From Opitutus sp. GAS368 (lineage in GTDB: Bacteria; Verrucomicrobiota; Verrucomicrobiia; Opitutales; Opitutaceae): 64,000 nt of DNA. The position numbers and the translations under genes were made by a program. Shown in pieces: positions 1 through 8,725 of the stretch. How positions within the stretch are numbered: the stretch's first letter is position 1; each line of letters starts with the position of its first letter. Where the stretch lies: positions 962,291 to 1,026,290 of the forward strand of contig NZ_LT629735.1 in the NCBI RefSeq assembly GCF_900104925.1, in the 5' to 3' direction. Below the pieces are notes generated by a model that was given only the letters and a program-made list of their open reading frames with translations, was not told where the DNA came from and searched no databases.

Positions 1-195
1 CGGCTCCTTCTTGCTCAGCCACGAGAACAGGAAAATCGGGATCAGGAGCACGTAGAGCCAGTGGATCCCGAGCGCCGCGAGCAGGTGGTGAAAACCGCCC
101 GCGATCGACGCCCCGAGCAGCACCGAGGCGAACAGCAGCGCGAAGGTCACGCTGTTGCCCTTGAACCCGCGCCAAAGCCAGAGGGGATTGACCAT
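1..195 (-). CDS. Small membrane protein, C-terminus cut by window edge
   Basis: Sixty-five codons are visible from an ATG at 195, running off the left edge without a stop. The product is hydrophobic: a short basic start (MVNPLWLWRGFKG), then two predicted membrane spans, roughly residues 15-38 and 45-60, followed by SWLSKKEP at the edge. I do not recognise a family. It is divergent from the SufE-like gene, with about 50 bp between the start codons, so the two may share a promoter region. A chance open frame is possible, but the clear two-span pattern makes a real gene more likely. Confidence 0.5.
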   Translation of the reverse strand, partial: MVNPLWLWRGFKGNSVTFALLFASVLLGASIAGGFHHLLAALGIHWLYVLLIPIFLFSWLSKKEP

Positions 196-247
196 ACGAC
201 AATACAAGCGGTCACCGCCCCTGCTTGCAAGCCGGCCGCCAGCGGCC

Positions 248-679
248 ATGCTGGCGGTCGTGTCACTCGTCGAAAAGCAGTCCCAGCTTGTGGCCGATTA
301 CGAGATCATCCCCGACCCGCAGGAACGGCTCGCCGCCGTGGTCGACCAGGCGCGCAAACGCCCGCCCCTGCCCGACACCGCCCGCACCGAGGCCAACCGC
401 GTGAAGGGCTGCGTGTCACTCGCGTGGATCGTCGGCGAGCTGCGCGACGGCCGCTGCTTCTTCCGCAGCGACGCCGATTCGCCACTCGTGCGCGGCCTGC
501 TCGTGCTGCTGTGCGATTTCTACAGCGGCGCCACGCCCGCGGAGGTGATGGCGACCGAACCCGCCCTTTTGGAGGAGCTGGGGCTCGCCCGCAACCTCTC
601 ACCCACCCGGCTCAACGGGTTGCGTTCGGTCCGGGCAAAAATCCGTGAATTCGCCGCGGCCGCCGCCCAAGCCCCTTAG
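248..679 (+). CDS. sufE: SufE-like Fe-S cluster assembly sulfur acceptor
   Basis: SufE proteins accept persulfide sulfur from the cysteine desulfurase SufS on a single conserved Cys, stimulating Fe-S cluster assembly in the cytoplasm. The product (about 143 residues) has the family layout: an N-terminal helix, a loop with VKGCVSLAW containing the acceptor Cys (E. coli SufE has QGCQSQVW), the DADSPLVRGL segment and the C-terminal NLSPTRLNGLRSV motif. The start is uncertain. The ATG at 248 lies inside a short palindrome (236-257), and an in-frame GTG at 260 is an alternative. The frame is open further upstream, but that extension does not look like SufE. No sufS or sufBCD gene is adjacent, so the desulfurase partner must lie elsewhere. 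Confidence 0.85.
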   Translation: MLAVVSLVEKQSQLVADYEIIPDPQERLAAVVDQARKRPPLPDTARTEANRVKGCVSLAWIVGELRDGRCFFRSDADSPLVRGLLVLLCDFYSGATPAEVMATEPALLEELGLARNLSPTRLNGLRSVRAKIREFAAAAAQAP

Positions 680-731
680 GGCGAAACCTTGCTCTAGGCC
701 CCCCCGTCATAAGGCTCAACCAGTCACCCCG

Positions 732-2174
732 ATGTCCGACGACCATCATCACCATCATCATCCGTGTTGCGGCATTTCGACCAACCCCGCGGACTATTTC
801 CTGACCCGCCGCCAGTTTCTGAACCGCGTCGGCATGGGCGTGGGCGGCCTGAGCCTCGCCGCGCTGCTCGACCCGCTCAACCTGGTCGCCGCCCCCGGCG
901 ACATCGTCACGTCGGCCGGAAACCCCATGGCGCCTCACGCGCCCCAGTTCCCGGGCAAGGCCAAGGCCGTCATCCACATCTTCGCCCAGGGCGCGCCGTC
1001 GCACGTCGATACTTGGGACTACAAGCCGATGCTGACGAAGATGAACAACAAGACCATCGGCGGCGACGGCGTGGCGATGGGCTCGCCGTTCAAGTTCGCC
1101 CCCTACGGCAAGTCCGGCCTCGAGGTCAGCGAGCTGTTTGCCAAGACCGCGGCGCATGCCGACGACCTCGCCGTCATCAAGTCGATGTATACCGACATTC
1201 CGGCGCACGAGGTCGCCACGGTGTTCATGAACACCGGCTCGCTCCGCATCACCAAGCCCAGCCTCGGCGCGTGGACCGTCTACGGCCTGGGCAGCGAGAA
1301 CCAGAACCTTCCCGGCTTCATCTCCCTGCGCACCGGCGGGCTGCCCCCCGGCGGCGCCACGAACTACGGCTCGGCCTTCCTGCCGGGTGTCTACCAGGGC
1401 ACCAGCGTCAACACCCAGGCGCAGAATGTGCAGCAGATGATCCAGAACATCCGCAACAACTATGTCTCCAAGGCCGAGCAGCGCCGCCAGCTCGACTTCA
1501 TCCACTCGCTCAACGCCCTCCACGAGGAAAACCTGCAGAAGGACGCTGCGCTCGAGTCGCGCCTCCAATCTTCCGAGATCGCCTTCCGCATGCAGGCGGA
1601 GGCCACCGATGTGTTCGACATCAACAAGGAGCCGGCCGACGTCCGCGCCGCCTACGGCAACAGCCAGCCGGGCAAGCAGCTGCTCATCGCGCGCCGCCTC
1701 GTCGAGCGCGGCGTGCGCTTCGTCCAGGTCTGGCACACCGGCTGGGACCACCACCAGGACCTCGAGGACCGCATCACCACCAAGGCGGGTGAGATCGACC
1801 AGCCGCTGGCCGCGCTCCTCACCGACCTCAAGCAACGCGGCCTGCTCGACTCCACGCTGGTCATCTGGGGCGGCGAGTTCGGCCGCAAGCCGACCAAGGA
1901 CAAAAACGGCGGCGAGAATCCCGGTCGCGACCACAACGCCAAGGCCTTCTCCGTCGTCATGGCGGGCGGTGGCGTGAAGGGCGGCGTGGTCCACGGCGCG
2001 ACCGACGAATTCGGCGCCGCCGCGGTGAAGGACAAGGTCCACGTCCACGACCTGCACGCCACCATCCTCCAGTGCATGGGCTTCGACCACACGAAGCTCA
2101 CTTACCGTTTCAACGGCCGCGATTTCCGGCTCACCGACGTGGCCGGCAACGTCGTGAAACCCATCCTCGCCTGA
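732..2174 (+). CDS. DUF1501 family protein, Tat-exported, sulfatase-like fold
   Basis: The product has 480 residues. It opens with MSDDHHHHHHPCCG, followed by a twin-arginine segment (RRQFLNRVGMGVGG) and a hydrophobic stretch, so Tat export is likely. The mature part has DUF1501 features: AQGAPSHVDTWDYKPML near the N-terminus, VWHTGWDHHQDLEDR in the middle and GGEFGRKPT...GRDHNAKAF towards the C-terminus. The family is related to sulfatases/alkaline phosphatases and is very abundant in Planctomycetes and Verrucomicrobia; no substrate is established. The stop is 2 bp from the start of the PSCyt/DUF1549/DUF1553 gene, the usual partner of this family, so the two are co-transcribed and probably act together in the periplasm. 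The ATG at 732 was chosen over the in-frame start at 645 because the upstream codons overlap sufE. The natural His6 stretch is odd and may bind metal. Confidence 0.9.
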   Translation: MSDDHHHHHHPCCGISTNPADYFLTRRQFLNRVGMGVGGLSLAALLDPLNLVAAPGDIVTSAGNPMAPHAPQFPGKAKAVIHIFAQGAPSHVDTWDYKPMLTKMNNKTIGGDGVAMGSPFKFAPYGKSGLEVSELFAKTAAHADDLAVIKSMYTDIPAHEVATVFMNTGSLRITKPSLGAWTVYGLGSENQNLPGFISLRTGGLPPGGATNYGSAFLPGVYQGTSVNTQAQNVQQMIQNIRNNYVSKAEQRRQLDFIHSLNALHEENLQKDAALESRLQSSEIAFRMQAEATDVFDINKEPADVRAAYGNSQPGKQLLIARRLVERGVRFVQVWHTGWDHHQDLEDRITTKAGEIDQPLAALLTDLKQRGLLDSTLVIWGGEFGRKPTKDKNGGENPGRDHNAKAFSVVMAGGGVKGGVVHGATDEFGAAAVKDKVHVHDLHATILQCMGFDHTKLTYRFNGRDFRLTDVAGNVVKPILA

Positions 2175-2176
2175 CC

Positions 2177-4714
2177 ATGCGCCGCATCCTTGTCGGAACC
2201 AGCCTGCTCGCGGTCACGCTCGCCCGCGCCGCGGATATGCCGGCGGCCATCGCGCCCACCCCGGCCATCTCGGCCGCCGACCTGCAGTTCTTCGAGACGA
2301 AGGTCCGTCCGGTGCTCACCGAGGAATGCTACCAGTGCCACAGCCACCAGGCGGACCGCATCAAGGGCAAGCTCATGCTCGATTCGCGCGACGCCGTGCT
2401 GCTCGGCGGCGTCACGGGCCCGGCGATCGTCCCGGGCAAGCCCGACGACAGCCTGCTCATCCAGGCCATCCGCTATACCGACGAGGATTTGCTGATGCCC
2501 CCGAAGGAGCACGGCGGGAAGCTGAGCGACCAGCAGATCGCCGACCTCACCGAGTGGGTGCGGCGCGGGGCGCCCGACCCGCGCGTGCCCGTCATGGCCG
2601 CCAGCGGCAAATCCTACGGCGGCATCGGCAAGGCCCACTGGGCCTTCCAGCCGGTCAGGAAACCCGAGGTGCCCGCCGTGAAGGACAACTCCTGGGTGCA
2701 GTCGCCCCTCGACCATTTCGTGTTGGCGAAGCTCGAGTCCGTCGGCCTGCATCCGAATCCGATCGCCGACAAGCGCACGCTCATCCGCCGCGTCACCTTT
2801 GACCTCACCGGCCTGCCGCCGACCGAGCCCGAGATCCAGCGCTTCATCGCCGACGACTCGCCCGGCGCCTTTGCCAAGGTCGTCGACCGCCTGCTCGACT
2901 CCCCGGCCTACGGCGAACGCTGGGCCCGCTACTGGCTCGATGTCGCCCGCTATTCCGACACCAAGGGCGACGCACCGAAGCGCAACGACCCGCGCTACCC
3001 GCATGCGTGGACCTACCGCGACTATGTGATCGATGCGTTCAACCGCGACAAACCCTACAGTCAGTTCATCCTCGAGCAGCTCGCGGCCGACCGCCTCGTC
3101 GTCGAGCAGGAGGACAAGGCCAAGGCGAAGAAAGTCGAGCCCCCGACGGACCGCAGCGTGCTCGCCGCCCTGGGTTTCCTGACGCTCGGCAACCAGTTTG
3201 ACGGCCGCCGGGATGACGTGATCGCCGACCAGATCGACGTCACGACCAAGGCCTTCCTCGGCCTCACCGTCGCCTGCGCCCGTTGCCACGACCACAAATT
3301 CGACCCGATCCCCACCAAGGACTACTATTCCCTTTACGGCGTGTTCGCCAACACCGTCGAACCGCCGCGCGTCACCGCGGAGCCCACGCTGTTCACCAAG
3401 CTGCCCAAGACCCCCGAGCTGGTCGACTACATGGCCAAGTCGGAGGAGCTGAAGAAAAAGGAGGAAGATCTGCAGGCGCAGTTCGCCGAGTTCCGCCGCA
3501 GCCGCGACCGGGATCCGCAGAAACGTCGCGATCTCGCCCGCGAAGAGGGCCTGCTGCAGCGCCAGGTCGGCGACCTCGAGATGGAGCACCCCGGCGCACC
3601 CGCCCGGGCCAACGTCGTGCTCGATGTACCCCGGGCGCATGACTATCCCGTGCTGCTGCGCGGCGAGGTGCAGAACAAGGGCGACACCGTGCCGCGCCGC
3701 TTCCTCGAATGCCTTGCGCCCGACCCCAAGCACCGCCCGGAGTGGAACAAGGGATCCGGCCGCGTCGACCTGGCCAAGGCCATCGCGGACCCGAAGAACC
3801 CGCTCACCGCCCGCGTGTTCGTGAACCGGCTGTGGCAGCAGCATTTCGGCGCCGGTTTCGTCGGCACGCCCGACGATCTCGGCAACATGTCCGTGCCGCC
3901 CGCGAACCCCGAGCTGCTCGACTGGCTCGCCACGCAGTTTGTCGAGTCCGGCTGGTCCATCAAGCAGCTGCAGCGCACCATCGTGCTCAGCAGCACCTAT
4001 CAGCAGTCCAGCGTGGCCAATCCCGCCGCGGTCGCGCTCGACCCCGACAACAAGCTGCTCTGGCGGGCCAACCTTCGCCGCCTCCAGTTCGAGGAGGTCT
4101 ACGACTCGCTCCTCGCCATCGCCGGCACGCTTGATCGCACGGTGGGCGGCAAGTCCGTCATGCCCTCCAGCGACTCGTTCGGCACCCGGCGCTCGCTCTA
4201 CACCTATATTGACCGCCGCAATCCGCCGGAGCTGCTCACGCAATTCGACTTCCCCAATCCCGACACCCCCTCCGGCAAGCGCTACGAAACCACCGTGCCG
4301 CAACAGGCCCTTTTCCTGATGAACAGCCCGCTGGTCATCGAGACCGCGCGCAAACTCACGCACCGGCCTGAGTTCGCCGCGCTGGACACCGACACGAACC
4401 GCGTCACCTCGCTCTACCTTGCCATCTTCCAGCGCCCACCCACGGACAAGGAGGTCGATATCGGCGTCCGCTATGTGCGCGCCAACCCGGCCGGCAAGGC
4501 GCTCGACGTGCCCGAGCCCGTGGCCCAAAAAACCGCCCGCGAGAAAGCCATCGAGGACCGCAAGGTCCGCCAGGCCGCACAAAACCCCAAGGGCAAATAC
4601 GCCGCCGACCAGCGCCCCATCGGCAGCAACATCATGCCCGCCGGCCCGGAGGACGCGTGGACCAAGCTGGCCCACGCCCTCTTTCAGACCAACGAGACGA
4701 TGTTCGTGAACTGA
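2177..4714 (+). CDS. PSCyt1-DUF1549-DUF1553 cytochrome-type protein
   Basis: The product has 845 residues and a Sec signal peptide (MRRILVGTSLLAVTLARAA). A planctomycete cytochrome domain follows, with heme-attachment motif CYQCH at residues 51-55 and the typical KGKLMLDSRDAVLLGG and DEDLLMPPKE segments. Next comes DUF1549 (about 195-400), including LTGLPPTEPEIQ, YGERWARYWLDVARYSDT and a second CxxCH (CARCHDHKFDP, 367-371). A charged coiled-coil-like segment lies around 415-470, and DUF1553 (about 530-800) carries VNRLWQQHFG and TIVLSSTYQQSS. Such proteins occur next to DUF1501 genes and are thought to be periplasmic redox or polysaccharide-processing enzymes, but their reaction is unproven. 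At 845 residues it is on the short side; the region between DUF1549 and DUF1553 is compact. It begins 2 bp after the DUF1501 stop. Confidence 0.9.
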   Translation: MRRILVGTSLLAVTLARAADMPAAIAPTPAISAADLQFFETKVRPVLTEECYQCHSHQADRIKGKLMLDSRDAVLLGGVTGPAIVPGKPDDSLLIQAIRYTDEDLLMPPKEHGGKLSDQQIADLTEWVRRGAPDPRVPVMAASGKSYGGIGKAHWAFQPVRKPEVPAVKDNSWVQSPLDHFVLAKLESVGLHPNPIADKRTLIRRVTFDLTGLPPTEPEIQRFIADDSPGAFAKVVDRLLDSPAYGERWARYWLDVARYSDTKGDAPKRNDPRYPHAWTYRDYVIDAFNRDKPYSQFILEQLAADRLVVEQEDKAKAKKVEPPTDRSVLAALGFLTLGNQFDGRRDDVIADQIDVTTKAFLGLTVACARCHDHKFDPIPTKDYYSLYGVFANTVEPPRVTAEPTLFTKLPKTPELVDYMAKSEELKKKEEDLQAQFAEFRRSRDRDPQKRRDLAREEGLLQRQVGDLEMEHPGAPARANVVLDVPRAHDYPVLLRGEVQNKGDTVPRRFLECLAPDPKHRPEWNKGSGRVDLAKAIADPKNPLTARVFVNRLWQQHFGAGFVGTPDDLGNMSVPPANPELLDWLATQFVESGWSIKQLQRTIVLSSTYQQSSVANPAAVALDPDNKLLWRANLRRLQFEEVYDSLLAIAGTLDRTVGGKSVMPSSDSFGTRRSLYTYIDRRNPPELLTQFDFPNPDTPSGKRYETTVPQQALFLMNSPLVIETARKLTHRPEFAALDTDTNRVTSLYLAIFQRPPTDKEVDIGVRYVRANPAGKALDVPEPVAQKTAREKAIEDRKVRQAAQNPKGKYAADQRPIGSNIMPAGPEDAWTKLAHALFQTNETMFVN

Positions 4715-4767
4715 TCCGGACCCTTTGACTTTCGGGCCGGCCGCGGCTTCCGTAGGGCACGTTCACC

Positions 4768-5604
4768 GTGAATCTCTACGACGCCCACCAGCATTTCCAT
4801 TTCGAACAGCTGACGCCGCACCGCGCCGCCATCGTGCACGACCTCCAGGCCGCCGGGGTGAAGGGCGCCGTCGTCAACGGCACCAACGCGGAGGAGTGGC
4901 CCGTGGTGGCCGCGCTGGCCCGGGAATATCCGTGGGTCGTGCCGAGCTTCGGCGTGCATCCGTGGGACGCGGGCAACCGCGCGCCGGACTGGCTCAAGAA
5001 GCTGAGGGCCGCGCTCGAGGCGAACCCGGGCGCCGGGGTCGGCGAGATCGGCCTCGACCGGTGGCTGCTTGAGCTCAAGCCGGACGATCCCCGCGTCGCC
5101 GGCCTGCGCGTGGCGGAGCTGGAGGAACAGACCGAGGTCTTCACCGCGCAGCTGGCCCTCGCCGCCGAGTTCAACCGCGCGCCGTCCATCCACTGCGTGC
5201 AGGCCTGGGGCGCGCTGCATGATGCGCTGAAGAAGGCGAAGCTGCCGGCCCGCGGTTTTCTGATCCACGGTTACGCCGGCCCGGCCGAGATGATCCGGAA
5301 TTTCACCGATCTCGGCGCCAGCTACTCCTTCAACATCCAGCTGCTGGAACCGCGGCACAAGAGCCGGCTGGAGAATTTCCGGCACATCCCGGTCAAGCGC
5401 CTGCTCGTCGAGACCGATGCCCCGACCAAGCCGCCGGCGGGCGAACTCAACCGCTTTCCCCTGCCGCCGGCCGCGGACGGCTCCGCGGTCAACCATCCCG
5501 CCAACCTCGTCGTGACCTACGAGCAGCTGGCGAAGCTCCGTCACGTGCCGCTGGCGACCCTGGCCCCGCAGGTGGAGCAGAATTTCAAGAGGCTGTTCCT
5601 GTAG
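4768..5604 (+). CDS. TatD-family metal-dependent hydrolase
   Basis: The product has 278 residues and a GTG start. The N-terminal LYDAHQHFHF supplies the metal-binding HxH of the TatD/amidohydrolase TIM barrel. It is followed by SFGVHPWDA (family: GxHP), GEIGLDRW (family: GEIGLD), SIHCVQAWG (family: HxR/HxxxA), GFLIHGYAGPAEMI and LLVETDAP, whose Asp is the last metal ligand. This order is diagnostic of TatD-like DNase/hydrolases. The natural substrate of this subfamily is not known. The TAG stop (5602-5604) lies inside the left arm of the paired-hairpin repeat at 5601-5667. It is convergent with the membrane protein gene downstream. Confidence 0.88.
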   Translation: MNLYDAHQHFHFEQLTPHRAAIVHDLQAAGVKGAVVNGTNAEEWPVVAALAREYPWVVPSFGVHPWDAGNRAPDWLKKLRAALEANPGAGVGEIGLDRWLLELKPDDPRVAGLRVAELEEQTEVFTAQLALAAEFNRAPSIHCVQAWGALHDALKKAKLPARGFLIHGYAGPAEMIRNFTDLGASYSFNIQLLEPRHKSRLENFRHIPVKRLLVETDAPTKPPAGELNRFPLPPAADGSAVNHPANLVVTYEQLAKLRHVPLATLAPQVEQNFKRLFL

Positions 5605-5667
5605 GGTCGCCGCTTGCGGCGACCATCGGACGTTTTATCCCAAGGTCGGCGCAAGCACCGACCCTAC
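5601..5667. repeat. Paired-hairpin (REPIN-like) element A
   Basis: The left arm (5601-5624) and the reverse complement of the right arm (5644-5667) agree at 21 of 24 positions and both begin GTAGGGTCG. Each arm is itself a hairpin, for example GTCGCCGC-TT-GCGGCGAC on the left. The element lies between convergent genes and could also terminate transcription on both strands. Its first bases supply the TatD-like gene's stop codon. Confidence 0.8.
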
Positions 5668-5681
5668 GGCCAAGGCAATGT

Positions 5682-7301
5682 TCAGCGGTTGTTCGGCGGA
5701 GGAGAAATCCGGAACAGATAGCCCAGGCCGGGCACCCACTCGACCAGCACCATCCGGGCGACCAAGTCATGCCCGAAAGCCGGATCGACAGGCATGGTCA
5801 GGGAAACCTGTTCCGCCGGCACCCGCGGCACCGGTTCCGGATAAAGGAAGTATTGCAGCAGCAATTCGTGCCGGGAGAGATCCTCGACCACCTGGGCCGT
5901 CTCCCACGGGCGGACAAATTGCGGCAGATACCACCAGTGCCGCCCGACCCGGGCGGCATTGAAGAAATGCAGCACCCCGCCCCCGGCGCCGAGCACGACC
6001 AGCCGGCGCCTGGCACCCTCCGCCAGTGGCGCCGGTTTTTCCTGGATGAGACGGGCCAGATTGCCGATCCGCGCGGCCTCGGAACCATGAAACCACAAGT
6101 GCTGGCCGTTGGGCAGTTGGAGCGACTCCGCCTGCCATTGCTTTTCGATGCTCCAAGTATCGAGCCATTTGTCCATCTGCCAGGCCGTCACGGGCAGCAA
6201 GGCCAGGACGATCAAGCCCCGGCCCCAGCGGAAGCGCACCTCGCCCACCAGGGCGACCGCCGGCCAGGCCATCCAAGTATGCGCCAGGATGTTCGAGGGC
6301 GTCCGGAACAGGAAGGTGCAACCAACTGCAAAATAGAGCGGCAGAAACAGCAACGCACAGTCGACGCGATCCGGCGCCACGCGGTTTTTGACCGCCCGCA
6401 GGACGACGAAAGCCGCCAGCCCCAGGCCCGTGATCACGGGCACATAGTGGAGATAGGAGTCGCCCCATGACTCGAACCGGGGCCAGCGACCCGAAGTGAT
6501 TTCCTCGTAATGCGCAAGCATGTGCGCGGGCCACAACTGCTCCCCCACGGCAATGGGGCGCAGGCGGGCCAGCAACCAGCCGCCATAGGCCAGCACCACC
6601 GACCCGTAACCGGCCAGCATCATCCCCAGCCCCTGGACCAGCCGCGACCGGCGATCCGCCACCGATCGGTCCAGGCCGATCCGCAGGCACCACAGCAAGA
6701 CCACCACGACCCCCGCCGCCACATGCGGACCGAAACGGACCAGCTGGATCGCGCCGAGCGCCAGGCCCAGGCTGAGCGCACTCCTGGCTGTCGGGCGTTC
6801 CGCGGCTAATAACCAGGCGACAGACACCAACAGCATTGCCTCCACGGCGCTGTGTGGCCCGGTGAAGTGACTCAGCAAACCCGGGGCGGTTATCGCCGGC
6901 AGCAAACCAAGCAGCCCGCCAAGCCACGCGATCCCCGGGCCCACTTTGCGCGCGGCCATGACCACCAATCCCGTCCAGGCCAGGGCGGTGGCAATGCCGG
7001 CCGCCAGCACGAGCACCAAGGGGGTATTGCCTGCCAGAGAGGCAAACAGCGCATACCATCCGATGGCCAGCGGCCCATACTGCCAGGCCAGCTCACTATA
7101 CAAGTGCTCGCCGGCCAGCACCCGGCCATTCGCATACATGAAGGACCCCTGGTCGAAAAAAATGAACCGCGTGGCGTCAAAGGTCTGGCCGGGAATGCAG
7201 CCGAGATAATAGACCAACCACAGGACCAGCGTGCCGCCAAGCAGAAGGCCGAAAACCAGCGGGGTTCGTATCACGCTCTTGTGACTGAACATCGTCAGCA
7301 T
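5682..7301 (-). CDS. Polytopic membrane protein, GT-C glycosyltransferase-like
   Basis: The product has 539 residues with about ten predicted membrane spans in the first 390 residues and a soluble C-terminal domain. The first periplasmic loop reads DQGSFMYANGRVLAGEHLYS followed by WQYGPL. This resembles the acidic first loop of GT-C mannosyl/arabinosyl transferases (PMT/GT39-like and related families), which transfer sugar from a polyprenyl phosphate donor. The catalytic assignment is inference; no DD/DE motif beyond the loop acidic residues can be verified by eye. It is the last gene on the minus strand before element A, with convergent TatD on the other side. The ATG at 7301 or the ATG three codons later may be used. 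The gene is separated from tcdA by 54 bp on the same strand, so co-transcription is possible. Confidence 0.65.
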   Translation of the reverse strand: MLTMFSHKSVIRTPLVFGLLLGGTLVLWLVYYLGCIPGQTFDATRFIFFDQGSFMYANGRVLAGEHLYSELAWQYGPLAIGWYALFASLAGNTPLVLVLAAGIATALAWTGLVVMAARKVGPGIAWLGGLLGLLPAITAPGLLSHFTGPHSAVEAMLLVSVAWLLAAERPTARSALSLGLALGAIQLVRFGPHVAAGVVVVLLWCLRIGLDRSVADRRSRLVQGLGMMLAGYGSVVLAYGGWLLARLRPIAVGEQLWPAHMLAHYEEITSGRWPRFESWGDSYLHYVPVITGLGLAAFVVLRAVKNRVAPDRVDCALLFLPLYFAVGCTFLFRTPSNILAHTWMAWPAVALVGEVRFRWGRGLIVLALLPVTAWQMDKWLDTWSIEKQWQAESLQLPNGQHLWFHGSEAARIGNLARLIQEKPAPLAEGARRRLVVLGAGGGVLHFFNAARVGRHWWYLPQFVRPWETAQVVEDLSRHELLLQYFLYPEPVPRVPAEQVSLTMPVDPAFGHDLVARMVLVEWVPGLGYLFRISPPPNNR

Positions 7302-7355
7302 CGATTTAGGCTCTCGACGGACGCATGTCGAAGTTTCCTTTCCGCCGGCTCCCGC

Positions 7356-8132
7356 TCAGCCGAGCGCGATCCGACGCACCACTTCGCCGGCCGCCGCGAA
7401 GCCGAACGCCCCGGTGATGAACACCGCCGTGCCAAAGCCGGTCGCGCAGTCGAGCCGCAGGTTCGAGCCTTCTTCCGGCTCGGTCGCGCAGGTGCCATCG
7501 GCCCACGGAAAGACCGGTTGCTCCTGCGAGGATACGCAGGGGATGCCGTAATGGTTGCCCTCGCCCTTGGCGAAGCCGTGGTCGCGCCGCAGCTTCTTGC
7601 GCACCTGGCGCAGCAGCTCGTCCCCGTGCCCGTCGCCAAAGTCGGTCACGACGATCTTCGTGGCGTCCCGCTTGCCCCCCGCCGAGCCGACCGTGAGCAC
7701 CGGCTGGCCACGCTTGGTGCACTCGGCGATGAGCAATGCCTTGTTTGACATGAGATCGACGCAGTCCACCACCCAAGTGTAGCGCGGAGCCAGCAGCTGC
7801 TCCGCCGTCTTCGCGGTGAAATATTCGCTGACGGTCGTGACCGCGCAGGCCGGGTTGATCAGCCGCACGCGCTCGGCCAGCGCCGCCACCTTGGGCCGGC
7901 CGATGTTGCCGTCGAGTGCGGGCAGCTGGCGGTTGACGTTGGTCAGGCACACGTCGTCCAAATCGATCAGCGTGATGGCCCCGACGCCCGATCGCGCCAG
8001 ACCCTCGACCACCCACGAACCGACGCCGCCCACGCCCACGACGCAGACGTGCGCCGCCTGCAGCCGCGGCAACGCCGCCGTGCCATAGAGCCGGCCCAGC
8101 CCGCCGAAGCGCTGGAGATAGTCTTCTGTCAT
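7356..8132 (-). CDS. tcdA: tRNA threonylcarbamoyladenosine dehydratase (TcdA/CsdL)
   Basis: The product has 258 residues in the E1-like ThiF superfamily. TcdA converts t6A37 of ANN-decoding tRNAs to the cyclic ct6A form using ATP. The family pattern is complete: RFGGLGRLYG near the N-terminus, nucleotide-binding VVGVGGVGSW (about 31-40), LIDLDDVCLTNVNRQ, DCVDLMSNKALLI, VGSAGGKRDATKI (family: GAGGKxDPT), RRDHGFAKGEGNHYGIPCV and a C-terminal hydrophobic helix GFGTAVFITGAFGFAAAG. The start at 8132 was chosen because the frame stays open upstream only through repeat element B and the neighbouring gene. The CsdE/SufE-type partner often linked with CsdL is not adjacent, although a SufE-like gene lies 7 kb away. 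Confidence 0.92.
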   Translation of the reverse strand: MTEDYLQRFGGLGRLYGTAALPRLQAAHVCVVGVGGVGSWVVEGLARSGVGAITLIDLDDVCLTNVNRQLPALDGNIGRPKVAALAERVRLINPACAVTTVSEYFTAKTAEQLLAPRYTWVVDCVDLMSNKALLIAECTKRGQPVLTVGSAGGKRDATKIVVTDFGDGHGDELLRQVRKKLRRDHGFAKGEGNHYGIPCVSSQEQPVFPWADGTCATEPEEGSNLRLDCATGFGTAVFITGAFGFAAAGEVVRRIALG

Positions 8133-8203
8133 CTGTAGCGGCGGTCTATGACCGCCGACCACCCGGTTCGTCAATACCCGGCGGGCATAGACCGCCGCTA
8201 CAG
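8133..8203. repeat. Paired-hairpin (REPIN-like) element B
   Basis: The left arm begins CTGTAGCGGCGGTCTATGAC, and the reverse complement of the right arm (8182-8203) is nearly identical over 22 bp. Each arm folds as GGCGGTC-TAT-GACCGCC. It separates tcdA from the nadR-like gene, and its right end provides the TAG stop of the latter. Confidence 0.85.
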
Positions 8204-8725
8204 GATCGCTTGAATCGCCGCGATCGCCGCGGCCTCGCGGGCCGCCCATTCGCCGCGGATATCCACAAAGGGCAGATGCCGGCGCTCGAGCGCGCCCCGC
8301 CAGACGCGCCGGCATTTTTCCCGGTCGGCGGGATCGGGAAAACAGCGCTGCGGGTCAGGCGCGAACGGCACGTCGGTGTCGAGCAGCAGGTAGAGGGCGT
8401 AGTCCCGGCAGCGCTTTTCCGCGCCGCGCCGGACCTCATCCGGGCAGGTGCCGTAGAGCAGGTCGCTCCAGAGCATCGTCGTCAGCGCGTCGGTGTCGCA
8501 GATGACCAGCCGCTCCGCATGAGCCGCGGCCTCGTCCTCGCGCCGCCATTGCTCGCGGGCGATGGGCAGCATGTCCTCGAGGCCGAGCGCGCCCTGCTGG
8601 TCCCAGCGTTCGCGGGCATATTCGGCCACGACCGGCGCGCGGAAGTGCGTGCCGAGTTTTTCCGCCAGGCGGGTCTTGCCCGTGGACTCGGTGCCGCAGA
8701 CCGCAATGCGCAACGGCCCGCTCAT
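8198..8725 (-). CDS. NadR-type ATPase/nicotinamide ribonucleotide kinase domain protein
   Basis: The product has 175 residues. The N-terminal Walker A is CGTESTGKTRLAEKL (residues 9-23), matching the GxESxGKT form of NadR kinase domains. It is followed by EYARERWD (family: EyaRe) and CDTDALTTMLWSDLLYG (family: D-TD-l-T--w). These match the ribosylnicotinamide kinase half of NadR without the NMN-adenylyltransferase half. The likely role is phosphorylating imported nicotinamide riboside to NMN, trapping it for NAD synthesis. The ATG overlaps the pnuC stop by 4 bp (ATGA), so the two are translationally coupled, which supports this function. The TAG stop (8198-8200) lies within repeat element B, so the last codons may be recently acquired. 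Confidence 0.85.
   Translation of the reverse strand: MSGPLRIAVCGTESTGKTRLAEKLGTHFRAPVVAEYARERWDQQGALGLEDMLPIAREQWRREDEAAAHAERLVICDTDALTTMLWSDLLYGTCPDEVRRGAEKRCRDYALYLLLDTDVPFAPDPQRCFPDPADREKCRRVWRGALERRHLPFVDIRGEWAAREAAAIAAIQAIL

Noticed and set aside
236-257. CCGCCAGC-ggccat-GCTGGCGG hairpin at the sufE start as another paired-repeat arm
   Set aside because: It lacks the GTAG end and a second inverted arm, so it was not counted as a member of the family.
2102-4675. An 857-codon minus-strand frame opposite the PSCyt/DUF1549/DUF1553 gene
   Set aside because: It is an antisense shadow; all conserved motifs (both CxxCH, DUF1553) are on the plus strand.
8133-8315. N-terminal extension of tcdA upstream of 8132
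   Set aside because: The extra codons run through repeat element B and the end of the nadR-like gene, and the known TcdA start (MTEDYLQRF) lies at 8132.
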